NCBI GenBank assembly: GCA_018400515.1
Contig: JAGYMR010000072.1
Span: 1-11,142, forward strand
Reading direction: 5' to 3'
DNA length: 11,142 nt
From: Tangfeifania sp.
GTDB taxonomy: Bacteria > Bacteroidota > Bacteroidia > Bacteroidales > Prolixibacteraceae
Positions within the stretch are counted from its first letter, which is position 1; the number at the start of each line of letters is the position of its first letter. The notes under the pieces are model-generated. The model was not told the DNA's origin and ran no database searches. It was given only the letters and a program-made list of their open reading frames with translations. Below, one piece after another: positions 1 through 7,011 of this stretch. Both the position numbers and the translations under genes were made by a program.

Positions 1-2
1 GG

Positions 3-557
3 ACACTGGATTTCGGGACAGAAAATTGCGAATGCTACCTCGGAAACACCAAAAGGGGGAAAATCCATGTAATGCTCACCGACTGGTGGCGAAACGAAGG
101 CTCATACAGGGAGATTACCTTCGAGGACTACTATTTTAACGACAACAAGATGGAAGGGGTAAAAACCATCCTGAACACCGGCTTGAATGAAAGCGGAAAC
201 CTCACCTTTACAAAAAAATTGACTGATGGAAGGCTGATCTACCCGGACGAATCGGAAATGTCCTGGGAATGCGAAAAATACAGTGAATTGACCGAAGGAG
301 GGGATTCCTTTATTTTTGCGGATGATGTCTGGTCGGTTACCGGTTCAGGTTCAGGTGTAAATATTGACGGGAACAATTATACCATGACCATCACTTCTCC
401 GTTAATTTATGAAAACGGGTGTTTTTATCCGGTGAGCGGAACCGTTGAAATTTCGGCCGAAAATGAAGCATTAAAAATTATTGATTACGGAGATGGCGAA
501 TGCGATAACCTGGCAACCGTTACGGTGGGTGATGTTACCGAAACCATCGAACTCTGA
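3..557 (+). CDS. Hypothetical Bacteroidota secreted protein or lipoprotein, 5' end missing
   Basis: The reading frame is open from the left edge and ends with TGA at 555-557, so only the last 184 or so residues are present. The ATG at 72 is internal: the frame upstream of it reads on without a stop (LDFG, then two Cys around CEC, then NTKRGKI) and matches the rest in style. Strands such as a DFG-x-x-x-C opening, a K/R-rich GK turn and a F-x-x-Y-x-x-N-x-N-x-x-EG stretch recall uncharacterised Bacteroidota lipoproteins with a beta-sandwich-like fold. The protein is acidic, rich in Gly, Asn and Asp, and ends in short beta-rich repeats of the TVTVGDVTETIEL kind. No catalytic motif is visible. Location outside the cytoplasm is inferred from this resemblance, because the signal peptide lies beyond the window. 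A strong terminator follows directly. Family assignment is tentative; that this is a real gene is near certain. Confidence 0.75.
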   Translation, partial: TLDFGTENCECYLGNTKRGKIHVMLTDWWRNEGSYREITFEDYYFNDNKMEGVKTILNTGLNESGNLTFTKKLTDGRLIYPDESEMSWECEKYSELTEGGDSFIFADDVWSVTGSGSGVNIDGNNYTMTITSPLIYENGCFYPVSGTVEISAENEALKIIDYGDGECDNLATVTVGDVTETIEL

Positions 558-583
558 TCACCCATTTCCTTTTTAAAAAAGAG

Positions 584-630
584 AGATTTGAAACAGGGAT
601 CCACCGCACCGCTGTTTCAAATCTTTTTTT
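584..630 (+). terminator. Rho-independent terminator after the first gene
   Basis: A perfect 13-base inverted repeat has its left arm AGATTTGAAACAG at 584-596 and its right arm at 612-624. The loop is 15 bases and a T run follows at 624-630. A-rich sequence just before the left arm could extend the stem by pairing with the T run. It lies 27 bases after the stop codon of the upstream gene and should separate that transcript from the operon that begins at 807. Confidence 0.93.
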
Positions 631-750
631 GGAAAAACAGCACAAGATGAAACCTGGAACCGGTTTCTGGAGATGGCCGGAAACGGTATTTTTTCCGTTC
701 CATCCCGGCGGGCAAAAAAAATGAAAACGGATGAAACGAGCATGAAAAAT

Positions 751-776
751 AATGATCTATCCAAAGCGCGATCATT
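751..776. promoter_or_regulatory. Inverted repeat upstream of the operon, possible operator or leader hairpin
   Basis: AATGATC at 751-757 is repeated as its exact complement GATCATT at 770-776, with a 12-base spacer. It sits 31 bases before the first start codon of the six-gene operon, in the only space (631-806) where a promoter for that operon could lie. It could be a regulator binding site or a short hairpin in the 5' leader. Arms of 7 bases can occur by chance. I did not find a convincing -33/-7 promoter pair here; a TATTTTTT at about 690 is only a partial match to TAnnTTTG. Confidence 0.25.
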
Positions 777-806
777 GTCCATGCGCAACCAAAAAAAAAT
801 AAACAA

Positions 807-1070
807 ATGCAAATAGCTCAGGAAGTAAAAATCAGTGATAACGGTTTTGTTTTTAACTCAAAAACCGGCGATTCGTTCAACCTGAATCCTACCGGATTGG
901 AATTAATAAAGATGATCGCAGAAGGAAAAGATTTTGAGGCCATTCAACAATATTTCCTGCAGAGGTATGAGGTCGATGAATTGAGTTTTGAAAAAGACTT
1001 TTACGAATTTTGCGCGCTTTTGAAGCAGCATGAAATAACCATCGAGTCATCCACCATCCATTTTGACTAA
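807..1070 (+). CDS. PqqD-like protein (RiPP recognition element fold), stand-alone
   Basis: This 87-residue protein has the layout of the PqqD family. An N-terminal beta-hairpin region (residues 3-25) leads into LNPTG at 26-30, followed by three helices at about 30-38, 42-53 and 60-75. The spacing of the LN-x-TG motif, the G-K-D-F-E-A turn and the closing L-L-K-Q-H-x-I segment fits family members. PqqD-type domains bind leader peptides and present them to a modifying enzyme, but here there is no radical-SAM, lasso or bacteriocin maturase in view. The protein is strongly acidic, with about 16 Asp/Glu against 7 Lys/Arg. The first ATG after an in-frame stop at 753 is at 807, preceded by an A-rich stretch typical of Bacteroidota starts. 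It is the first gene of the operon, and the ATP-grasp gene begins 4 bases after its stop. Family call is good; the partner is inferred. Confidence 0.85.
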   Translation: MQIAQEVKISDNGFVFNSKTGDSFNLNPTGLELIKMIAEGKDFEAIQQYFLQRYEVDELSFEKDFYEFCALLKQHEITIESSTIHFD

Positions 1071-1074
1071 TTGC

Positions 1075-2124
1075 ATGATGGAAAAGAAACGGATCACACT
1101 GGCAGTAACCGGATTAAACAACACGGACAATCCGGGTCCCGGCGTACCATTCATTCGGGGGGTGAAAGAATCGACGGCCTTTGACGTGCGGGTGGTCGGG
1201 CTTGTTTATGAAAACCTGGAACCGGGAATATACATGGACCGCCTTTGCGACCGGGTTTTTCAAATTCCCTATCCTTCATCGGGTTCGAATGAATTGATCG
1301 AGCGTATTGAACACATCAACCGCCAGGAAAAACTGGATGTGTTGATCCCCAACTTTGATGCGGAGCTCTTCTCCTTCATGAAAAACGAGCAACGCCTGAA
1401 GGAACAGGGCATTCACACGTATCTTCCGGGCATTAAACAATTTCAGGAACGGGATAAAGACAAACTTCCCGAATTCGGGAAAAAATACGAAATAAAAGTT
1501 CCGGCAAGCCTGAAGCTGGGCAGCCTCGATCAGCTGAAAAAGATGGAGGAGAAATTTGATTATCCGGTCATGGTCAAGGGACAGTTTTATGATGCCTATA
1601 AAGTCTACAACAGGGAGCAGGCGCAACAGGCCTTTCTGAAAATTTCAGAAAAGTGGGGGTTCCCGGTCATTGTTCAGGATTTTGTAAAAGGCACTGAAGT
1701 GAACGTGGTTGCGTTGGGCGACGGGGATGGCCAGACAGTGGCAGCCGTGCCCATGCGGAAACAATACATTACCGACAAAGGGAAAGCATGGGGAGGCATC
1801 ACAGTTGCTGACGAAAAAATGATGATCCTTACCCGTTCCCTTATTCGTAAGACCCACTGGAAAGGGGGAATGGAGCTCGAACTCATAAAAACACCCGGGG
1901 GCGATTATTACCTGGTAGAGATCAACCCAAGAATCCCTGCCTGGGTTTACCTGGCGGTAGGAGCCGGTCAGAATATTCCCGAAGCACTTGTAAAACTGGC
2001 CCTTGGAGAAAAAGTCCTGCCGATGGAATCCTACAAAATCGGTAAAATGTTTGTCCGCTACTCCTATGACATGATCGTCGATCTGGAAAAATTTGCAGCC
2101 ATTTCAATGAATAAAGAAATTTAA
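1075..2124 (+). CDS. ATP-grasp family ligase
   Basis: A 349-residue protein with ATP-grasp architecture. It has an N-terminal Rossmann-like domain (about 1-115, opening with VTG, then a DNPGPGVPFIRG loop, later DVLIPNFDAE at 88-97), a linker with a DKDK segment at 127-130, and the ATP-binding domain. Visible nucleotide and metal sites are VMVKG with Lys168, VIVQDFVKG at 198-206, MELEL at 266-270 and VEINPR at 281-286 with Glu282 and Asn284. Family members join a carboxylate to an amine or thiol through an acyl phosphate. The overall shape recalls PylC and carbamoyl-phosphate-synthase-like amino-acid ligases more than graspetide synthetases, but the substrate cannot be read from sequence. The frame could be opened at a TTG (1063) inside the previous gene; ATG 1075 or 1078 is preferred because it follows the upstream stop by 4-7 bases. 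It is likely translationally coupled to the PqqD-like gene and lies 6 bases before the decarboxylase gene. Confidence 0.88.
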   Translation: MMEKKRITLAVTGLNNTDNPGPGVPFIRGVKESTAFDVRVVGLVYENLEPGIYMDRLCDRVFQIPYPSSGSNELIERIEHINRQEKLDVLIPNFDAELFSFMKNEQRLKEQGIHTYLPGIKQFQERDKDKLPEFGKKYEIKVPASLKLGSLDQLKKMEEKFDYPVMVKGQFYDAYKVYNREQAQQAFLKISEKWGFPVIVQDFVKGTEVNVVALGDGDGQTVAAVPMRKQYITDKGKAWGGITVADEKMMILTRSLIRKTHWKGGMELELIKTPGGDYYLVEINPRIPAWVYLAVGAGQNIPEALVKLALGEKVLPMESYKIGKMFVRYSYDMIVDLEKFAAISMNKEI

Positions 2125-2130
2125 ATCACC

Positions 2131-3468
2131 ATGGAAAAAATAAAATACGAAAAACCCGTTATCACAAAAATTACAGCAGGCGTCCCCAGTAAATTCGGAT
2201 TGCCTGCACGGCCAAAAACAATCAGCGAAATTGACGGCATCCCGGTATCAACCATCATGGAAAAATACGGCTCCCCGGTGTTTGTCTTTTCTGAAAAAAC
2301 CATCAGGGAAACTTATGCCGAGGCCCGGAGGGCTTTTGAAACGCGCTATCCAAAAGTACAGTTTGCCTGGTCTTATAAGACAAATTACCTCAATGCCATC
2401 TGCGCTGTTTTTCACGATGAGGGGGCATGGGCAGAGGTTGTTTCCGGATTTGAATTTGAAAAGGCACTGAAGCTGGGTGTCAGCGGATCTAAGATCCTTT
2501 TCAACGGACCGGAAAAATCGGCAGAGGATCTGACCCTGGCCATTGAAAACAATGCCTGTATTCATATCGACCATTTCGACGAAATGTACCTTTTAATAAG
2601 TGTGGCCCGGAAGCTGGGGAAAAAGGCGCGTGTCGCCATCAGGGTAAACATGGATACGGGCATATATCCGATGTGGGACCGTTTTGGATTCAACTACGAA
2701 AACGGAGAGGCCTGGAGTGCCATCAACCGGATCATGCTGGCCGGGGAGCTTGAGCTCACCGGAGTCCACACCCACATTGGAACCTATATCATGGCTGCTT
2801 CAGCGTATGCCATCGCCGCCACCAAGCTGGCGAACCTGCTCATGGCCACCCACCGGAAGTTTGACCACTGGCTGAAATACATCGATCTCGGAGGGGGTTT
2901 TGCATCGAAAAACACCCTGAAAGGGGCCTACATGCCCGGGGCAGAAACCAGTCCCTCCTTTGATGAGTATGCAGAAGCCATCTCAAATGCCCTGATCTCA
3001 TCGGAAATCCCGCACGAACACCTGCCTGTACTCTTCCTGGAGACCGGAAGGGCCCTGATCGACGATGCAGGTTCGCTGCTGACTACCGTCCTGGCCAACA
3101 AACGCTCTTCGACCGGCCGCCGCAACATGGTGATCGATGCCGGGGTGAATATCCTGTTTACCTCCTTCTGGTACAACCTGGGAATATTCCCGACAAAAGA
3201 AATTTCAGACATACAGGAAGAAACAACCATTTACGGCCCTTTATGCATGAACATTGATGTGATCCGTGAAGCCATCAACTTTCCGCATGTTAAGATCGGC
3301 GATCAACTGGTGATTGAACGCGTGGGGGCTTATAACGTCACCCAGTGGATGCAGTTCATAACGTACCGTCCCCATGTGGTTTTAATTGACCTGGAGGGGA
3401 AAACGCATATTATTAAGCAAAAGGAAGATCTTGAAACCCTGACAAAAACAGAATTAATGCCTCAATAA
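2131..3468 (+). CDS. Fold-type III PLP decarboxylase, diaminopimelate-decarboxylase-like
   Basis: This 445-residue protein carries the marks of the alanine-racemase-fold (type III) PLP decarboxylases. The PLP-binding Lys83 sits in SYKTNY, His215 in HTHIGT stacks on the cofactor, DLGGGF at 252-257 and ETGR at 304-307 bind phosphate, and the active-site Cys372 lies in GPLCMNID, with GAYN at 399-402. Known members decarboxylate diaminopimelate, arginine, ornithine or carboxynorspermidine. Two things differ from a housekeeping LysA. The CE-x-x-D motif is CMNID, lacking the Glu that contacts the substrate's distal group in diaminopimelate decarboxylases, so another substrate is likely. There is also an N-terminal extension of about 25 residues with the segment KYEKP-V-I, which looks like a leader for PqqD-type domains. 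The start at 2131 is 6 bases after the ATP-grasp stop. The class is firm; the substrate is unknown. Confidence 0.88.
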   Translation: MEKIKYEKPVITKITAGVPSKFGLPARPKTISEIDGIPVSTIMEKYGSPVFVFSEKTIRETYAEARRAFETRYPKVQFAWSYKTNYLNAICAVFHDEGAWAEVVSGFEFEKALKLGVSGSKILFNGPEKSAEDLTLAIENNACIHIDHFDEMYLLISVARKLGKKARVAIRVNMDTGIYPMWDRFGFNYENGEAWSAINRIMLAGELELTGVHTHIGTYIMAASAYAIAATKLANLLMATHRKFDHWLKYIDLGGGFASKNTLKGAYMPGAETSPSFDEYAEAISNALISSEIPHEHLPVLFLETGRALIDDAGSLLTTVLANKRSSTGRRNMVIDAGVNILFTSFWYNLGIFPTKEISDIQEETTIYGPLCMNIDVIREAINFPHVKIGDQLVIERVGAYNVTQWMQFITYRPHVVLIDLEGKTHIIKQKEDLETLTKTELMPQ

Positions 3469-3481
3469 GGAAGTTTGTTCA

Positions 3482-5707
3482 ATGAAACAACGCTTTTTGA
3501 TAAAGGATCAAATCCTGGAACCGGTTTTAAACAGCTATGCCCAGGTGTTTTTTTCCAAATCGAAACTGCTGGCATCTTTCCTGCTTTTTATCAGCTTTTT
3601 TGATTACGGGGCGGGCATTGGCGGACTCACAGCGGTTATCATTGCCAATTTACTGGCCCGGGTGCTGGGGTACAACAAATTTCTTCTCCACTCGGGGCTT
3701 TACGGATTCAATGCGCTGTTAACGGGGCTGGGCATCGGACTGTTTTACGAACCTTCGGTTGAGTTATATCTGCTGATCGCGGTTGCGTCCATCACCTGTT
3801 TTTTCCTGACCATTGTATTTCAGGGAGTGCTGGGGAAATACGGGCTCCCCTACCTGAGCGTCCCCTTTTTAATTACCATCTGGATCGTGGCACTGGCCGG
3901 GAATGACCTGTCGGCTTTAAACCTGAGCGAACGGGGCATTTACACTTACAATGAGCTCTATGCTATTGGCGGGCAGCCATTTGTCAATTTTTACGAATTC
4001 CTCGAGAATAATATACATTCTTCGTTCATTCGAATCTATTTTCATTCCCTCGGAGCCATCTTTTTTCAGGCGCATCTCCTGGCAGGTATCATCATCTCGC
4101 TGGGGCTTCTGATCTATTCACGGATCAGTTTTGTGCTTTCCATCCTGGGATATGGAACCGCCTTTTTATTTTATAAAATTATCGGGATCAATTTCAATGA
4201 GCTCGGGTATACATTTATCGGGTTTAACTACATATTAACAGCCATTGCTCTCGGGGGGTATTACCTGATCCCGGGAAGGGTCAGTTTCGGCTGGATCATA
4301 CTGTTGCTTCCCGCCGTTGTTTTAATCACCACAAGCACCCGGGAGGTGTTCCTTCTCTTCAATATCTCCCCCTATTCACTCCCTTTCAATGCTATTGTTC
4401 TGATGTTTTTATATGCCCTGAAGCTCCGGGAGAAGCGGCCCCGGTTTTTGGTTGAAACACCCGTACAACTCGGCAAGCCGGAAAAGAACCTCTACCTTTA
4501 TTCCGGCAATCAGAAACGCTTTCCAACTGCCTACCCGGTTTCGGCTGCCCTCCCCTTTTACGGGGAGTGGACCGTCAGCCAGGGGCACAACGGGGAGTAC
4601 ACCCATAAAGCGGCCTGGCGTCATGCCTGGGATTTCATCATTACCGGCCGTCAGGGGCAGCAATTCAAAAATTCCGGGGATCTCCCCGAAGATTACCATT
4701 GCTTTGACAAAGCCGTCCTTGCTCCGGCCGACGGGACCGTGACCGAAACGATCAATGACATCCCGGACAATACGATCGGCGACGTCAACACCAAAAATAA
4801 CTGGGGAAATACGGTGATTATTAAGCATAACGACCATCTCTACTCGAAACTAAGCCACCTGAAATACCAATCGGTGGAGGTAAAAACGGGCGATTCCGTT
4901 AAAAAAGGACAACGAATCGGCCGTTGCGGAAATTCAGGCCGGTCTCCCTATCCGCATTTACATTTTCAATTCCAGGCAAATCCCTATGTGGGGGCCCCCA
5001 CCATTGACTATCCATTGGGCCACTACCTGCTGAAAAAAAATTCAGGTTATTCGCTGCGGACATTTGACCTTCCCCAAAAAGAAGACATGGTAGCCAATCC
5101 CCCCCGGAATGAACTGCTGAAAAAAGCCCTGCACTTTATTCCGGGAAGGGAAATGACCGTCACTTTTGAAGTGGAATCGAAGAGAGCAAAGTGGAAAAAA
5201 CACAACGGAAAATTTTCATGGGTGACCGATACCGATGTTTTCAATAATACATTTATCCGTTCTGAAACAGAAGGTGGGCAGGCTTATCTTTATAACAACG
5301 GGGACATGCACCATTTCACCAATTTCAACGGTAAAAAATATTCCCCGCTGTTCTGGTTTTTTATCCTGCTTTATAAAATCCCGGCCGGATTTCTTCCGGA
5401 CAGCCGCATCAAAGATGCCCTGCCGGTCCACTTACTCTACGGGGGATTATTAAAGTACCTCCAGGATTTTGTGGCTCCCCTGTTTATTTTCCTGAAAGCC
5501 GATTACCACCTCACAATGAGAGAGGCCGGTGACATTCTTTCGTCGGACTATGCAATCATGGATGTGGCCATCACAAAAAAAATCGCCGGGCATAAAATTA
5601 AACAGTGCCAGGGAGAGATTAAAATATACCAGCAGGGAGATTTCGAAATGAGTGTTGAAATGAATGAAGCAAAAATAAAAATCATATGTCAAAACAAACT
5701 GGATTGA
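3482..5707 (+). CDS. Urea-transporter domain fused to M23 (LytM-type) metallopeptidase
   Basis: The 741-residue protein is a fusion. Residues 1 to about 315 form a urea-transporter (UT family) channel with the internal duplication of that family: LNSYAQVFFSKS at 16-27, HSGLYGFNALLTG at 70-82 and LPYLSVPF at 122-129 in the first half, and GFNYILTAIALGG at 247-259 and SLPFN at 299-303 in the second. Residues about 340-520 form an M23 peptidase: a first metal site around His381-x-x-Asp384, GDSVKKGQ-x-IG at 470-480, His459 in LSHL, and the HLH pair His492/His494. The usual first motif is H-x3-D; here the spacing is H-x2-D, and His375 is nearby, so activity is likely but not certain. Residues 530-741 are an unrecognised extension with a hydrophobic stretch near 622-640. 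The channel sits in the inner membrane; the peptidase should face the periplasm and act on peptidoglycan cross-links. An AAGGAAG ribosome site (3467-3473) precedes the start. Its last 22 bases overlap the next gene. Confidence 0.9.
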   Translation: MKQRFLIKDQILEPVLNSYAQVFFSKSKLLASFLLFISFFDYGAGIGGLTAVIIANLLARVLGYNKFLLHSGLYGFNALLTGLGIGLFYEPSVELYLLIAVASITCFFLTIVFQGVLGKYGLPYLSVPFLITIWIVALAGNDLSALNLSERGIYTYNELYAIGGQPFVNFYEFLENNIHSSFIRIYFHSLGAIFFQAHLLAGIIISLGLLIYSRISFVLSILGYGTAFLFYKIIGINFNELGYTFIGFNYILTAIALGGYYLIPGRVSFGWIILLLPAVVLITTSTREVFLLFNISPYSLPFNAIVLMFLYALKLREKRPRFLVETPVQLGKPEKNLYLYSGNQKRFPTAYPVSAALPFYGEWTVSQGHNGEYTHKAAWRHAWDFIITGRQGQQFKNSGDLPEDYHCFDKAVLAPADGTVTETINDIPDNTIGDVNTKNNWGNTVIIKHNDHLYSKLSHLKYQSVEVKTGDSVKKGQRIGRCGNSGRSPYPHLHFQFQANPYVGAPTIDYPLGHYLLKKNSGYSLRTFDLPQKEDMVANPPRNELLKKALHFIPGREMTVTFEVESKRAKWKKHNGKFSWVTDTDVFNNTFIRSETEGGQAYLYNNGDMHHFTNFNGKKYSPLFWFFILLYKIPAGFLPDSRIKDALPVHLLYGGLLKYLQDFVAPLFIFLKADYHLTMREAGDILSSDYAIMDVAITKKIAGHKIKQCQGEIKIYQQGDFEMSVEMNEAKIKIICQNKLD

Positions 5708-7011
5708 CTGCGATATTCCTGTTATTGATGCTGCCGGGGCTATGGGCGCAAAAAAAGTTGAGTTACCCGGAAGCCGAAAAAAGATCCTATGAACTGTTCA
5801 GGGAAAAAAAGTGGGCCGAACTGATCGATTTCGGGGAGTTGGCCCGTTCCCGGGGTATTGATTTTTTTTATTTACAGGCACGCACCGGGATTGCCTTTTA
5901 CAATCTGGAGAAATACCGGAAAGCCGCCAAATGGTTTTATAAGGCGTGGGAGAACGATCAGTCCTTTGAATGGCTCCAGGAATACCTCTATTACAGCCTG
6001 CTGTTTGGCGGCCGGCAAACAGAGGCCTCCAAGATCGCAGAAAATTTCACGGTGCCCCTGAAAGAGAAGATCAATTTTCAATCGATGAAACCCCTTCGTG
6101 CCGCAGTGGAAACCGGGTACAGTTTTAATCCCGGTTTTTCAGAACTCAGCAACACCGCCTTCGACCAGCAACTTAATGTGGGAGAAAACTATGGCGAAGC
6201 GTTTTTTTTAAAAAATTACCATTTTGAATCGCTGGACTTCAGCCATCAATTGGGCCCCGGCATCCACCTGTCCCATAATTTTACGCATATGGGGATTAAC
6301 CGCGAAGAACAGGTGTTTTGGGGGTCAAGAGAAACATTCCCCGTTAAAATAAATCAAAACCAATATTTTATCAGTCCGCTCTTTGTGCTTGGAAAAAAAT
6401 GGTACATTTCGCCCGCATTGAGTGTTATCTGGGGAAATTCGGATTTATGGCTCGGAAATTACGCGCCCGGTGATTTTTACCGCTCAACCCTCAAATGGTC
6501 CGACCGGATCTTTACCACCTCGACCTGGACCCATATTGGAAATTTTTCCCCGGGGGCAGAAATCAATTTTGCCAACATTTCCGACAACAGCATCACCCAG
6601 GCATCTGCCTGGATCACTTTTTATCCTTTATCCAACACACGGCTGTACATGACCCCCCGCATTTACTTAAAAAAAGATGCTGAAGGGGGATTCGCTTACA
6701 ACACGTTTGGATTATCGGGTGGCGTGCAAATGGGGCCTGTTCACTTTTACGGGCAATACCTCCGGGGAGATATGGAAAACTTTATCGAATCGGCCGGATA
6801 TGTTATTGCCAACTTTCCGGGAACGTCCCGTCAAAAATTCACCGGAAGCCTTTATTTCCCCACAGGGAAAAGATATCAGTTTGTTCTCCGTTACATCAAC
6901 CAGCAGCACACCGAAAAATACAGGGTCTATACCAACCAGACCGAAAGCAGTTCAACGAATTATCATTATACAAAACATACAATAACAGCAGGAGTATCAT
7001 GGAGTTTTTAA
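5686..7011 (+). CDS. Outer-membrane beta-barrel protein with N-terminal TPR-like domain
   Basis: A 441-residue exported protein. A signal peptide with a hydrophobic core (AIFLLLMLPGLWA) ends at a likely signal-peptidase I site after Ala22. Residues about 27-135 are helical and TPR-like, with alternating aromatic and small residues (YLQARTGIAFYNLEKYRKAAKWF). From about 148 the sequence changes to alternating polar and aromatic residues in strand-length segments, with many Tyr, Trp, Phe, Asn and Gly. The protein ends in GVSWSF, with the C-terminal Phe expected of proteins inserted by the BAM complex. The arrangement resembles YaiO-type outer-membrane proteins, but I do not see clear sequence identity to that family. 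The start overlaps the transporter/peptidase gene by 22 bases, and its end overlaps the next gene by 13. It probably provides the outer-membrane part of an envelope complex with its neighbours. Confidence 0.8.
   Translation: MSKQTGLTAIFLLLMLPGLWAQKKLSYPEAEKRSYELFREKKWAELIDFGELARSRGIDFFYLQARTGIAFYNLEKYRKAAKWFYKAWENDQSFEWLQEYLYYSLLFGGRQTEASKIAENFTVPLKEKINFQSMKPLRAAVETGYSFNPGFSELSNTAFDQQLNVGENYGEAFFLKNYHFESLDFSHQLGPGIHLSHNFTHMGINREEQVFWGSRETFPVKINQNQYFISPLFVLGKKWYISPALSVIWGNSDLWLGNYAPGDFYRSTLKWSDRIFTTSTWTHIGNFSPGAEINFANISDNSITQASAWITFYPLSNTRLYMTPRIYLKKDAEGGFAYNTFGLSGGVQMGPVHFYGQYLRGDMENFIESAGYVIANFPGTSRQKFTGSLYFPTGKRYQFVLRYINQQHTEKYRVYTNQTESSSTNYHYTKHTITAGVSWSF

Noticed and set aside
573..812. 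79-residue minus-strand reading frame before the operon
   Set aside because: It runs straight through the perfect terminator hairpin, has low-complexity composition and matches no family; it is a chance frame.
1063..1074. TTG start extending the ATP-grasp protein by four residues
   Set aside because: It would overlap the PqqD-like gene and two ATG codons follow at once (1075, 1078) just after the upstream stop.
2131..3468. Housekeeping lysA (diaminopimelate decarboxylase)
   Set aside because: The CE-x-x-D motif is changed, there is a leader-like extension, and no other lysine-pathway gene is nearby; only the enzyme class is claimed.
807..3468. Classical lasso-peptide or graspetide cluster
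   Set aside because: No B2 protease, asparagine-synthetase-like cyclase, ABC exporter or convincing precursor with a conserved core was found; the ATP-grasp protein does not look like a graspetide enzyme.
4409..4837. 142-residue minus-strand reading frame inside the transporter/peptidase gene
   Set aside because: It lies wholly opposite the M23 domain, whose motifs are clearly coding on the plus strand; no signal or domain is visible in it.
5686..7011. Firm assignment to the YaiO outer-membrane family
   Set aside because: The TPR-plus-barrel layout is similar, but I could not see the characteristic sequence motifs of that family.
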